The translations under genes and the position numbers were made by a program. This document shows positions 1 through 7,065 of a DNA stretch of 16,427 nucleotides, piece by piece. Source of the DNA: GCA-2746365 sp964651445 (lineage in GTDB: Bacteria > Pseudomonadota > Gammaproteobacteria > SZUA-229); contig CAZYYW010000045.1 in assembly GCA_964651445.1 (NCBI GenBank), forward strand, positions 1-16,427, in the 5' to 3' direction. The first letter of the stretch is position 1, and each line of letters starts with the position of its first letter. Under the pieces are notes generated by a model. That model did not search any database. It saw only the letters and a program-made list of their open reading frames with translations, and was not told where the DNA came from.

Positions 1-28
1 TAGGATAATACAGTCCACTGCTGCCATG

Positions 29-1051
29 TTATAACGAGAAGCCTGCATTGCCTTGCAGGCCACCGCTGTGCAGGGCAATGATGCTAGTGCCGGGCTTAAA
101 CTGTTTTTCTTCTATGCGTTTAAATAAACCATAAAACATTTTTCCTGTATAAACAGCGTCGAGTGAAAAGCCGTATTGTGATTCAAAATTTCTCATAAAG
201 TTAATTAATGTATCGTTAATTTTTGCATAACCACCAAAATGAAAGGCGGTATCAATATGCCAGTTTGGGTTTTCAGGGTTTGTTTCTGGATGGCTTATGT
301 TTGTTTTGCTTTTATCAGCCTTTTCCGGTGCCATGTCATTGGCGTGTAGAAAATTTTTGACTTCATCACTGAGAAAGTCACCGCCTTTTAGTGCAGAAAA
401 TCCGATGCCGGTTTGCTCTGGCTTTAGCGCCGAGATTAAACCGGCTAGCGTGGCACCGGTGCCACACGCGCAGCAAATAATATCAAAAGCATGGTTGATT
501 TGGTTATTTATCTCGTCAACAATTTCGGCACTGCCTTTTATGGCAAGGGCGTTACTGCCACCTTCAGCGAGAATGTAGGCGTTGCCATATTGTTGCCGTA
601 GTTTTTCTTGGAAGTCAGTTTGGTATTTTTTCCGGTACTCGGCGCGACTGACATAATGCAGTTGCATGCCACAGTGTTTGGCAAAAGTGAGTGTGGCATT
701 AAGCGGTGTATGTTTTTCGCCACGAATGATGCCGATACTGTTGAATCCATAATGTCTGGCGGCGGCGGCCGTGGCGTAGATATGATTGGACCAGGCACCG
801 CCAAATGTCAGCAGTGTATTAAACTTTTGTTGTCTGGCGAATTTGAGATTGTATTTTAGCTTGCGCCATTTATTGCCACCAAATAATGGATGGATTAAAT
901 CATCGCGTTTAACGTAGAGTTGAATTTCAGCTTTATCGAGAAAGGGACTGTGTAGCTTTTGTAGTGGACTATTGCTTAGCGCTGTAGTGTCTAGGATAGT
1001 TGTGTCCAGCGCAGAAGCATCCAGACTTGAGAGATTGTTTATTTCAGACAA
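29..1051 (-). CDS. PLP-dependent 1-aminocyclopropane-1-carboxylate deaminase / D-cysteine desulfhydrase family protein
   Basis: This is a fold-type II PLP enzyme of the ACC deaminase / D-cysteine desulfhydrase family, which deaminates small amino acids such as D-cysteine in the cytoplasm. The sequence shows KRDDLIHPLFGGNKWRKL at about residues 48-65, where K61 should form the Schiff base with PLP. It also shows FGGAWSNH (83-90), the glycine-rich phosphate loop GTGATLAGL (197-205) and a C-terminal LHSGGLQG (327-334). Length (340 aa) is at the long end for the family, owing to a 28-residue leader and a polar insert at about 238-262. The start is a TTG, because no in-frame ATG lies between the preceding gene's stop (same frame, 9 bases upstream) and the conserved core. 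The leader LDASALDTTILDTTAL is a small internal repeat and may not all be translated. It lies directly downstream of the 1061-1597 gene, probably co-transcribed. True substrate cannot be told from the sequence. Confidence 0.88.
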   Translation of the reverse strand: MSEINNLSSLDASALDTTILDTTALSNSPLQKLHSPFLDKAEIQLYVKRDDLIHPLFGGNKWRKLKYNLKFARQQKFNTLLTFGGAWSNHIYATAAAARHYGFNSIGIIRGEKHTPLNATLTFAKHCGMQLHYVSRAEYRKKYQTDFQEKLRQQYGNAYILAEGGSNALAIKGSAEIVDEINNQINHAFDIICCACGTGATLAGLISALKPEQTGIGFSALKGGDFLSDEVKNFLHANDMAPEKADKSKTNISHPETNPENPNWHIDTAFHFGGYAKINDTLINFMRNFESQYGFSLDAVYTGKMFYGLFKRIEEKQFKPGTSIIALHSGGLQGNAGFSL

Positions 1052-1060
1052 ACCATACGC

Positions 1061-1597
1061 TTATCTGGCTACCACGTGTAAAACGGTGGAGAACTCAAAA
1101 TAAACAATGCGGTCGTTATATGTCCAGTGAGTAATAGGCGGTTGCCCAATACTGGCTGAGGTGGTGATAGGTTGACCGAATTGTTGTTGCACGGTTTCCA
1201 TGCTGGTGCCGCGCCGTGGTGAGTCCAGCAACTGAATTTTTAAGGTTTCACCCACTTGCATTTCTTTAGCGGGCAGTTGCAACACATCACCACTATACTG
1301 CTGGTATTGCGGCTGTTGTCGCATCATTAACTCAACAGCCGATGGTGCAGCAGGACGGTGTTGATTGGCGTTTTGTTCAGCCGGGGTATTGCTTCCGTCC
1401 ATTTGGCTGGCACTTGAATGACTGCTGTCAGACACATCTGTCGGTTGTGTTAGAGGCTCGTCCATCGCAGGGCGATTAGCCAACGCGCTGCCAGCAAAAA
1501 CACACAAAACGATACCGACTAGCAGTATCGAGGGTGTGCGATTAGGGGTAAATAATCCGTGTTTATTTATCATAATTTTTGCTGGTGAACGGTTCAT
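1061..1597 (-). CDS. Exported protein with BamE/SmpA-like C-terminal module, function unknown
   Basis: This 178-residue protein has a hydrophobic segment at about residues 22-40 ending in AGSALA-N, a plausible signal peptidase I site. ATG at residue 9 (base 1573) is a credible alternative start that would give a more normal signal peptide. Residues 45-105 are polar, rich in S, Q, P and N and look disordered. The C-terminal part (about 110-178) is ordered, with RRGTSMETVQQQFGQP followed by PPITHWTYNDRIVYFEF. That pattern is like the short BamE/SmpA-type module (helix then beta strands) found in many periplasmic gammaproteobacterial proteins. There is no lipobox cysteine, so it is probably soluble periplasmic, or anchored by an uncleaved helix. 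It precedes the PLP enzyme by 9 bases. Role unknown; the module assignment is from pattern recognition only. Confidence 0.8.
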   Translation of the reverse strand: MNRSPAKIMINKHGLFTPNRTPSILLVGIVLCVFAGSALANRPAMDEPLTQPTDVSDSSHSSASQMDGSNTPAEQNANQHRPAAPSAVELMMRQQPQYQQYSGDVLQLPAKEMQVGETLKIQLLDSPRRGTSMETVQQQFGQPITTSASIGQPPITHWTYNDRIVYFEFSTVLHVVAR

Positions 1598-1678
1598 GCG
1601 CCTGACTTTAGTTATTTAAATTTCTATGAATAGTGATAAGTGTAGCAGCAGAAATGCAAAGTTCAGCTAAGTCACTAA

Positions 1679-2896
1679 TTATTCTTTGAATTTCTTCATC
1701 ACTAGAGAGGCATTGGTGCCGCCAAAGCCAAAATTATTGGACATGGCGAGATTGATGTCGACGTTGTCCTGCCGCTCAGTGATGATGGGCATTCCAGCGG
1801 CAGCTTCGTCCATGTTGTCGATATTGGCTGAGGCCTGGATAAAGTTGTGTTGCATCATCAGCATGGTGTAAATGGCTTCCTGCGCACCCGATGCGCCCAG
1901 TGAATGCCCTGCCAGTGATTTACTTGAACTAATGGCGGGTATTTTGTCACCAAAGGTTTCTTTAATGGCGTAAAGCTCTTTGGAATCGCCCACCGGTGTA
2001 CTGGTGCCGTGTGAGTTTATGTAATCCAGTTCGCCCTCAACGTCTTGCATTGCCATTTGCATACAACGAATAGCGCCTTCACCTGAGGGTGCGACCATGT
2101 CCACACCATCGGAGGTGGCACCATAACCAACGACTTCGGCATAGATAGGTGCGCCGCGTTTGAGTGCGTGTTCCAGTTCTTCTAACACCACCGTCGCACC
2201 ACCTCCAGCAATCACAAAACCATCGCGGTCAGCATCATAGGTGCGGGAGGCTTTTTCAGGGGTTTCGTTGTATTTGCTTGAAAGTGCGCCCATGGCATCG
2301 AACAACATACTGAGGGACCAATGTTCTTCTTCACCGCCACCGGCAAAAATAATGTCTTGTTTACCCATCTGAATTAATTCATAGGCATTGCCCATGCAAT
2401 GGGTACTGGTGGCGCAGGCGGAACTGATAGAGTAATTAACGCCTTTGATATGAAACGGCGTTGCCAGACAGGCCGAGACGGTGCTCGCCATCGTGCGCGG
2501 TACCATGTAAGGGCCGACACGGCGAATGCCTTTTGCGCGGAGGATATCAGCGGCATCAACTTGGTTTGCTGAAGACGCGCCGCCTGAGCCCATAATAAGA
2601 CCGGTGCGAATACTTGAGACTAAGCTGTCGCTGAGTTTTGCATCGTCAATCGCTTGCTGCATTGAAATATAAGCGTAAGCGGCAGCGTCACCCATAAAGC
2701 GTTTAACTTTGCGGTCGATAAAGTCAGCGGTGTTAATGTCAACACTACCGGCAACATGACTGCGCATGCCAATATCGGCATATTCCTGTTTAAATTTTAT
2801 ACCTGAACGTCCTTGTTGCAGGGAATCCAATACGGCATTTTTATCGTTGCCGAGACAGGAAACAATTCCGATTCCAGAAATTACAACTCGTTTCAT
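1679..2896 (-). CDS. fabB: Beta-ketoacyl-ACP synthase I (FabB)
   Basis: FabB condenses malonyl-ACP with acyl-ACP and is needed to elongate the cis-3-decenoyl-ACP made by FabA, so it drives unsaturated fatty acid synthesis in the cytoplasm. The 405-residue product starts MKRVVISGIG and carries the thiolase-fold catalytic set: C161 in SSACATSTHC, H296 in NSHGTST, K326 and H331 in SSSKSLAGHSLGA. The C-terminal NNFGFGGTNAS is the usual glycine-rich loop. The reading frame is open further upstream, to 3001, but the ATG at 2896 is chosen because it matches the family N-terminus, has an AGG-type ribosome site (aggtagaaataaag) and leaves 13 bases after the fabA stop. Length is as expected. The fabA-fabB order in one operon is typical of pseudomonads and relatives, unlike E. 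coli, where the genes are separate. Confidence 0.97.
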   Translation of the reverse strand: MKRVVISGIGIVSCLGNDKNAVLDSLQQGRSGIKFKQEYADIGMRSHVAGSVDINTADFIDRKVKRFMGDAAAYAYISMQQAIDDAKLSDSLVSSIRTGLIMGSGGASSANQVDAADILRAKGIRRVGPYMVPRTMASTVSACLATPFHIKGVNYSISSACATSTHCMGNAYELIQMGKQDIIFAGGGEEEHWSLSMLFDAMGALSSKYNETPEKASRTYDADRDGFVIAGGGATVVLEELEHALKRGAPIYAEVVGYGATSDGVDMVAPSGEGAIRCMQMAMQDVEGELDYINSHGTSTPVGDSKELYAIKETFGDKIPAISSSKSLAGHSLGASGAQEAIYTMLMMQHNFIQASANIDNMDEAAAGMPIITERQDNVDINLAMSNNFGFGGTNASLVMKKFKE

Positions 2897-2909
2897 CTTT
2901 ATTTCTACC

Positions 2910-3446
2910 TTAAAAGTCTTCAGTTGAAGTGAATAAGCCGACGCGTAAATTTTTTGCTGTATATATCTCGCGCCCGTCAATAGACATGGTGGCATCAGCA
3001 ATGCCCATCACCAGTCCACGCGCAATGACACGCCTGATGTCAATCTGGTATTGAACCAGTTTGCCTTTTGGCAATACCTGACCGCTAAATTTTACTTCAC
3101 CAACGCCCAACGCGCGACCACGACCTGGGTGTCCTAGCCAGCCCAGATAAAAACCGACCATCTGCCACATGGCGTCGAGTCCCAGACAACCCGGCATTAC
3201 CGGATCATTTTTGAAATGACATTCAAAAAACCATAAATCTGGGGTGATATCAAGCTCCGCCTGAATCTGACCTTTGCCGTAAGAACCACCGGTGTCAGCA
3301 ATCAAATTGATACGATCGGTCATTAGCATGTTGGGTGAAGGTAATTGTGCATTCCCAGGGCCGAATAATTCACCTCGGCTACAGGTTAGTAGTTCTTCTT
3401 TATTGTATGAGCTGGAGCGAGTGGTTGTCTCTGAATCGGCAGGCAT
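2910..3446 (-). CDS. fabA: 3-hydroxydecanoyl-ACP dehydratase/isomerase (FabA)
   Basis: FabA dehydrates 3-hydroxydecanoyl-ACP and isomerises trans-2- to cis-3-decenoyl-ACP, the branch point of anaerobic unsaturated fatty acid synthesis. The 178-residue protein has the hot-dog fold active site motif FFECHFKNDPVMPGCLGLDA, with H77 and D91 matching the catalytic His70 and Asp84 of the E. coli enzyme. The length matches the family (about 172 aa). Start is an ATG at 3446. It is the first gene of a two-gene operon with fabB and is divergent from the DUF3301 gene across 129 bases. That region contains a perfect 7+7 inverted repeat (3518-3536) that could be an operator. No FabR or DesT-like regulator gene is seen in the window. 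Confidence 0.97.
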   Translation of the reverse strand: MPADSETTTRSSSYNKEELLTCSRGELFGPGNAQLPSPNMLMTDRINLIADTGGSYGKGQIQAELDITPDLWFFECHFKNDPVMPGCLGLDAMWQMVGFYLGWLGHPGRGRALGVGEVKFSGQVLPKGKLVQYQIDIRRVIARGLVMGIADATMSIDGREIYTAKNLRVGLFTSTEDF

Positions 3447-3517
3447 AATGTCTCTCGTTTTAGTTCCGGTCTTTATTTACCGTAAATTTTATATTTATCA
3501 ATTTTGCATTTATCGGG

Positions 3518-3536
3518 TGATTTTATCGGAAAATCA
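3518..3536. promoter_or_regulatory. Inverted repeat in the fabA / DUF3301 divergent region, candidate operator
   Basis: TGATTTT and AAAATCA flank a 5-base spacer (atcgg), giving a perfect 7-bp inverted repeat 72 bases upstream of fabA and 40 bases upstream of the DUF3301 gene. An ATTTATCGG / TTTTATCGG direct repeat overlaps it. It does not obviously match known FabR, FadR or DesT sites as I recall them. An operator role is inference from symmetry and position. AT-rich symmetry can also arise by chance. Confidence 0.25.
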
Positions 3537-3575
3537 TGTACGATGAAATGATAGTGAGCAAGTAAAATATTAAAG

Positions 3576-3926
3576 ATGGGCGATTTACTGTTAATAATCA
3601 TAATTCTGGCGGTTATCTGGTACTGGTGGGACACTCAACAGTGCAATGAGACGGCGTTGCTGGTATGCCGGCAAAAGTGCGCAGCGGCGAATTTGCAGCT
3701 ACTGGATGCCACGGTGACTCGGGAACGAAGCTGGCTGCGCAGAGGAAAAGGTGGCGCAGTACAAATTTGTCGATTGTATAGTTTTGAATTTGATAGTGGC
3801 GCACCCTCAGGTTTTATTTATTCTCAGCCAGTGCCAACATCTGAATTTGGACAGCGCGAGCAAGGTTATGTTGTTTTAATTGGTAAGCAGGTGGTGGAAA
3901 CGCACTTACCACATGAGGGTAGTTGA
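3576..3926 (+). CDS. DUF3301 small membrane-anchored protein
   Basis: This 116-residue protein has an N-terminal membrane helix at about residues 3-18 (LLLIIIILAVIWYWW) followed by a soluble domain. The pattern is that of DUF3301 proteins of gammaproteobacteria: an early helix ending in W residues, ETALLVCRQKC, LQLLDATVTRERSWLRRGKGG, then CRLYSFEFD and a C-terminal VVLIGKQVVETH. The function of the family is unknown to me. It is the only plus-strand gene in the left part, divergent from fabA and convergent with the DUF4426 gene. The ribosome site is weak (attaaag just before ATG). No terminator is visible for this strand. Confidence 0.87.
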   Translation: MGDLLLIIIILAVIWYWWDTQQCNETALLVCRQKCAAANLQLLDATVTRERSWLRRGKGGAVQICRLYSFEFDSGAPSGFIYSQPVPTSEFGQREQGYVVLIGKQVVETHLPHEGS

Positions 3927-3952
3927 AACATTTTATTGGTTTCTCGGCGTGC

Positions 3953-3988
3953 AAAAAAATAGCTGTCAGAGATGAAATTATCTCTGAC
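3953..3988 (-). terminator. Rho-independent terminator of the DUF4426 gene
   Basis: Read on the minus strand, a perfect 9-bp stem GTCAGAGAT / ATCTCTGAC (3988-3980 and 3973-3965) with a 6-base loop is followed after five bases by seven consecutive T (3959-3953). It begins 31 bases past the stop of the minus-strand gene at 4020. On the plus strand no T tract follows the stem, so it should act only on the minus-strand transcript. Confidence 0.78.
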
Positions 3989-4019
3989 CGCCGCTGGCAC
4001 CAGTATCTACAACAAGTGA

Positions 4020-4475
4020 TTAATAGGTGAAGAAGCGTTTGTTAAAGCGCAGTCTGGCAGCTCTTTTTTCGCCTTCAGGTGTAACTACAATGTCAAATCT
4101 AAGAAATTCGCCGTCACTGATTTTAGTGTCTGCCAGATAGTAGATGGCCGTTCCTGCGGTAATTTCTTTGAAATCCAGTTGCTTCAATTGACCGGTAAGG
4201 TTACTGGCATGGCCGGTAACTTTGGCAGAAGTGGGTTGCCCAGTAGTGTTTAATACTTTCTTTAACACCGCAATATTGATTAATACACGGTTACTGGTTC
4301 GTGGTAGACCGTGTTGCTTTGCAATTTCAGGTGAAATGGTGTCACTTCTGAAAGCGTTATAGTGTATGACATAATCCCCGAATTCTTTCGAGTTTTCAGC
4401 AAAACTGTTATAGCTGGTCAGCGCTAACGCAAATATAAACAGGGTTTTAAAAAGTTTGCGGGCTTGATTCTGCAT
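4020..4475 (-). CDS. DUF4426 exported protein
   Basis: This 151-residue protein begins with a clear signal peptide (KLFKTLFIFALALTSYNSFA, cleavage before about residue 27). The mature part matches the DUF4426 pattern: EFGDYVIHYNAFRSDTISPEIAKQHGLPRTSNRVLINIAVLKK, then a beta-rich C-terminal half ending FLRFDIVVTPEGEKRAARLRFNKRFFTY. The family is periplasmic and uncharacterised as far as I know. The start is supported by a strong GAGGAA ribosome site 5-6 bases before the ATG. It is a single-gene unit, with its own terminator downstream and a 466-base intergenic region upstream. Confidence 0.87.
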   Translation of the reverse strand: MQNQARKLFKTLFIFALALTSYNSFAENSKEFGDYVIHYNAFRSDTISPEIAKQHGLPRTSNRVLINIAVLKKVLNTTGQPTSAKVTGHASNLTGQLKQLDFKEITAGTAIYYLADTKISDGEFLRFDIVVTPEGEKRAARLRFNKRFFTY

Positions 4476-4524
4476 GCGGGTTCCTCGTGTGTCACTTAAT
4501 ATTATAGTAATTATTGTTATGGTT

Positions 4525-4538
4525 TCTGTTTAAACAGA
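4525..4538. repeat. Perfect 14-bp palindrome upstream of the DUF4426 gene
   Basis: TCTGTTTAAACAGA is identical to its reverse complement. It sits 49 bases upstream of the DUF4426 start, where an operator could lie, and 1 base before the CCCTAAT-type hairpin. No function can be assigned. Confidence 0.45.
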
Positions 4539-4539
4539 C

Positions 4540-4573
4540 ATATCCCTAATTCCTAGATAGGGATTAGGGATAT
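4540..4573. repeat. CCCTAAT-type palindromic hairpin, copy 1
   Basis: ATATCCCTAAT and ATTAGGGATAT form an 11-bp perfect inverted repeat. The interior continues to pair (one G-T, then CCTA/TAGG), so the 34 bases form a stem of about 16 pairs with a 2-base turn. The core CCCTAATyCC / GGGATTAGGG recurs at 7066-7104, which suggests a dispersed intergenic palindromic repeat family, REP-like in organisation. There is no T tract, so it is not a standard terminator. Confidence 0.6.
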
Positions 4574-4592
4574 TGCTAGTAATGTTTTTTCA

Positions 4593-4807
4593 GTCTATGT
4601 CATATTGAGTGGGTATACCGTTATTTTTTATAGACACAGAGACCACAGAGGGCACAGAGTTATCGTTTATAACGTTTAATATCACTCACCAACCTTATAT
4701 ATTGAGTTTTATCAGTAGCCCTGTAGTCGTCGTGTTAACTTTAAAGACGCTCTGTGAGCTCTGTGGTCTCTGTGTCTATTATCTTGTTCTCTCAATGTGG
4801 CATAGAC
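4593..4807. repeat. 215-bp nested inverted-repeat element with CACAGAG arms (possible MITE or REP-like element)
   Basis: Outer arms of 17 bp (4593-4609 GTCTATGTCATATTGAG; 4791-4807 CTCAATGTGGCATAGAC) match at 15 of 17 positions, and both mismatches become G-U pairs in RNA. Inside them lie 29-bp arms (4631-4659 and 4750-4778) matching at 27 of 29. Each inner arm holds three copies of CACAGAG, or its complement CTCTGTG, spaced exactly nine bases apart. The 90-bp centre (4660-4749) is AT-rich with no domain signature. No clear target-site duplication is visible at the outer ends. The plus-strand reading frame across it (4609-4830) looks like a by-product, not a gene. This and the two preceding repeats account for most of the gene-free stretch 4476-4941; I see nothing convincing in 4808-4941. 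Confidence 0.7.
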
Positions 4808-4941
4808 CCTATTTTTTGCTAGCATGTTGACTTAGTCTAATGATTTTTTTATAGCTAAGAAATCTGTCAGCTAAAAACAGTGCTTGTTGTTAATACTATT
4901 CCTGTTGCTGACTTGAAACAACTGTTATTTTGCCACTGTTG

Positions 4942-5952
4942 TTATTTCGCAAGGTTTGCCTGCAGTTGATGGCCGATACATGGCAATCGCCAACCGTGCA
5001 AAATATTAAGTTCAGTGATGGCAAATGAATGGTCGTCACTGTTGCTTAAAACAAGTTTTTCCAATTCCTTTCGTGTGCACAGTATGGCACTGGAAATACC
5101 NNNNNNNNNNNNNNNNNNNNNNNNNNNNNNNNNNNNNNNNNNNNNNNNNNNNNNNNNNNNNNNNNNNNNNNNNNNNNNNNNNNNNNNNNNNNNNNNNNNN
5201 TCATCCGCCAACATTCTTCTGCGGGTACGGTCTTTTTCCTGAGCCAATGTTTCTCGCCACAGGGCAATTGCTTGCACGATGGCAAGTGTGCTTCGATCCA
5301 ATCGTGTGGCACCCTTTACCCGCTTCCATAGAAGATCACTTGCTACATGATAGTTATGATTTTCATTGGTTAATTTTTCGAGGTCTTCTTTGAGCCAGTG
5401 ATTTCTATCGGCTAAGTTTAATTTTTCATCCAGTACCGCTTGTAGCTGGTAGAGATATAACACATCGTCGCCGGCATATTGAATTTGTTTGGTTGTTAAC
5501 GGGCGTTGCAGCCAGTTGGTTCGTGTTTGTGACTTGTCGAGTGTAATGCCTAATTCATCTTCTACCAACGAGGCGTAACTGACCTGATGATTTTCGGTGA
5601 GCAAGGCATTGGCTAACTGAGTATCGTAGATCATATTAGGTTCTGCGCCTAAATAATAAAACAATACTTCGAGGTCTTGCGAGCAGGAATGAAAAACTTT
5701 TGTAATGGTAATATCGAGCAACAATTTTTTTAACGCAGGTTTGGCATCAAAGGCTAATGGATCGACACAAGCAACAATAGAGTCGGTGGCTATTTGCACA
5801 AGCGCTAGCTGCGGGTAGTAAGTGGTCTCTCGAAAGAATTCTGTATCAACAGCAATCAGTGAATGCTTGCTCAGTTTTTGGAGTAGCTCGTCCATCTGGT
5901 CATCTGTCTCGATCAATTCGGGGACGATGGTCGGTGTTGTGGTAAGAGTCAT
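4942..5952 (-). CDS. rnd: Ribonuclease D, interrupted by an assembly gap
   Basis: RNase D is a 3'-5' exoribonuclease that trims tRNA precursors. The DEDD exonuclease residues are present (numbered from the chosen ATG): D36 and E38 in AVDTEFF, D93 in VFHSCSQDLEVL, and Y159 with D163 in YAGDD. The helical part after about residue 200 (WKRVKGATRLDRSTLAIVQAIALWRETLA) is the start of the first HRDC domain. The last 52 residues (CTRKELEKL...LHGWRLPCIGHQLQ) match the end of the second. The ATG at 5952 is preferred over a TTG at 5997. The 100-N gap (5101-5200) falls in the HRDC region. Visible residues total about 300 against some 370-375 for the family, so the gap probably hides nearer 200 bases than 100. 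The frame agrees on both sides of the gap as drawn. Confidence 0.93.
   Translation of the reverse strand: MTLTTTPTIVPELIETDDQMDELLQKLSKHSLIAVDTEFFRETTYYPQLALVQIATDSIVACVDPLAFDAKPALKKLLLDITITKVFHSCSQDLEVLFYYLGAEPNMIYDTQLANALLTENHQVSYASLVEDELGITLDKSQTRTNWLQRPLTTKQIQYAGDDVLYLYQLQAVLDEKLNLADRNHWLKEDLEKLTNENHNYHVASDLLWKRVKGATRLDRSTLAIVQAIALWRETLAQEKDRTRRRMLADXXXXXXXXXXXXXXXXXXXXXXXXXXXXXXXXXXGISSAILCTRKELEKLVLSNSDDHSFAITELNILHGWRLPCIGHQLQANLAK
5101..5200. other. Assembly gap (100 N)
   Basis: Exactly 100 undetermined bases within rnd. The round number suggests a placeholder of unknown true length. Confidence 0.97.
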
Positions 5953-6076
5953 AGCAGGCTTCAATAGGTGTTGGTGAAAAGACGTGGCAGAAAGCAAGAA
6001 ATCTTGGTTGTTATTTGGTTTGCATGTTTATGGTAACGCTTAGCTGATTTGAGTAAATGTTACTATTGAGGCGAAT

Positions 6077-6532
6077 TTAGAGATGCTCTAAAACTTTGTG
6101 TTTGGTGCGAATAAATTCTTTATGTGGTACGTGCAGCAAGTCAGCCAGTCGACGTAGCAGGTGCTCCTCATATTTATCCAGTACTTTGTCGGCGTAGGCA
6201 AGCTGCCACAGATCAGCGACTAATTTTATTTTTTGTTGCTGGCTGTAATGTTTGTTAAGCAGCGAGGTAAAAGAAAAATAATCCACCGCATCGTGTTTTT
6301 CTTGGTGTGCTAATTCCACTAAGGCATCTATTTCACTGTCGCTTAGCGCGAAACGCTGTTTGAGCAGGGTTTGCAATTTATCTTCTTCGGGTTTCGTTAT
6401 TTGCTCGTCGACATGCAGCATTTCGACCATCAGTGCTGCTGTCGCTAATTGCAGCCGGTGCTGCAGCGGCGTTTCTTCTGTGCTGTCATCGCTCAGATAC
6501 TGGTCAAAAAATGTTTGTAATTTTGAAAGCAT
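6077..6532 (-). CDS. TerB-like (tellurite resistance TerB family) protein
   Basis: This 151-residue all-helical cytoplasmic protein fits the TerB family. Residues 26-55 (LQLATAALMVEMLHVDEQITKPEEDKL) carry the acidic first motif. The repeat-like second half (KIKLVADLWQLAYADKVLDKYEEHLLRRLADLLHVPHKEFIRTK, about 101-144) has the typical 'AYADxxLxxxEExLLRRxADLL' pattern. Acidic residues D42, E49/E50, D115 and E122/E123 are the likely metal-contact positions by family analogy. No other ter genes are nearby, so a direct tellurite role is unlikely; stand-alone TerB proteins of this size are common in gammaproteobacteria with unknown function. Only two bases separate it from the glutaredoxin-like gene upstream, so the two are probably translated from one mRNA. 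Confidence 0.87.
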   Translation of the reverse strand: MLSKLQTFFDQYLSDDSTEETPLQHRLQLATAALMVEMLHVDEQITKPEEDKLQTLLKQRFALSDSEIDALVELAHQEKHDAVDYFSFTSLLNKHYSQQQKIKLVADLWQLAYADKVLDKYEEHLLRRLADLLHVPHKEFIRTKHKVLEHL

Positions 6533-6534
6533 AA

Positions 6535-6951
6535 TTATTCAGGGTTTCTCAATAGTTCCAGTGCAGCTTCCACATGTTGTTCGTGGAAACCGCTAAGCCG
6601 GTATTCGCCGATTATTAAAATTGGCACCGGACCACTGCCGTTTTCTTGGTAAAGGCGTTTGCCTTCGGCGGTATTTTCCACATCGTATTCACAGTAGCTT
6701 ATATCATTGTGCTGGAAGTATCTTTTTGCTTGTTGGCAGTAGCCACACCACCAGGCACCTAACATGATGATATCGGGTTTTTGAGCAATGATTTCATCTG
6801 AGCAGTTGATGGTGACAACTGGGTCTTGGCGAACAAATAAAATCATCGCAAAAGCGAAAAGCACGATAACGATGAGTCCACGACGATTTGATTTCGGCCT
6901 TTTTTTTGGTGCCGATTGTTTTGCTTTTTCGTTTTCAGTGCTGTCATTCAT
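6535..6951 (-). CDS. Membrane-anchored glutaredoxin-like protein
   Basis: This 138-residue protein has a positively charged N-terminus (KKRPKSNRRG), one membrane helix at about residues 25-40 and a thioredoxin-fold domain. The redox motif is C69-G-Y-C72 in MLGAWWCGYCQQAKRYF, and the cis-proline loop is GPVPILIIG (P110). The spacing and the C-terminal GFHEQHVEAALELL are those of glutaredoxins. The positive-inside rule places the domain in the periplasm, which is unusual for a glutaredoxin and would fit a thiol-disulfide role there; this is inference. C50 and C87 are extra cysteines. It abuts the TerB-like gene. Confidence 0.88.
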   Translation of the reverse strand: MNDSTENEKAKQSAPKKRPKSNRRGLIVIVLFAFAMILFVRQDPVVTINCSDEIIAQKPDIIMLGAWWCGYCQQAKRYFQHNDISYCEYDVENTAEGKRLYQENGSGPVPILIIGEYRLSGFHEQHVEAALELLRNPE

Positions 6952-7065
6952 GGCGGATTAAATTTGTAGTGTTACCTTAATCAGAGTCTCCTTAACGACC
7001 ATCAATGAGGCAACAGGTTCCAACGAACAATCAGAGCTTGCCTAGTATAGGTTAGTGGTTTATTT

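Noticed and set aside
2897..3001. Upstream extension of fabB to 3001
   Set aside because: The extra 35 residues overlap fabA and are absent from FabB proteins; the ATG at 2896 has the right spacing, ribosome site and N-terminal sequence.
4631..4778. CRISPR array
   Set aside because: The heptamers are 7 bases with 2-base spacing and arranged as an inverted pair; there are no spacer-sized unique sequences or cas genes.
4609..4830. 73-residue plus-strand frame across the CACAGAG element
   Set aside because: It begins inside the outer repeat arm, is built mostly from the repeat arms, has no ribosome site or domain pattern, and is better explained as a by-product of the inverted repeat.
6077..6532. 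Tellurite resistance operon
   Set aside because: Only a stand-alone TerB-like protein is present; no terA, C, D, E or Z genes are nearby.
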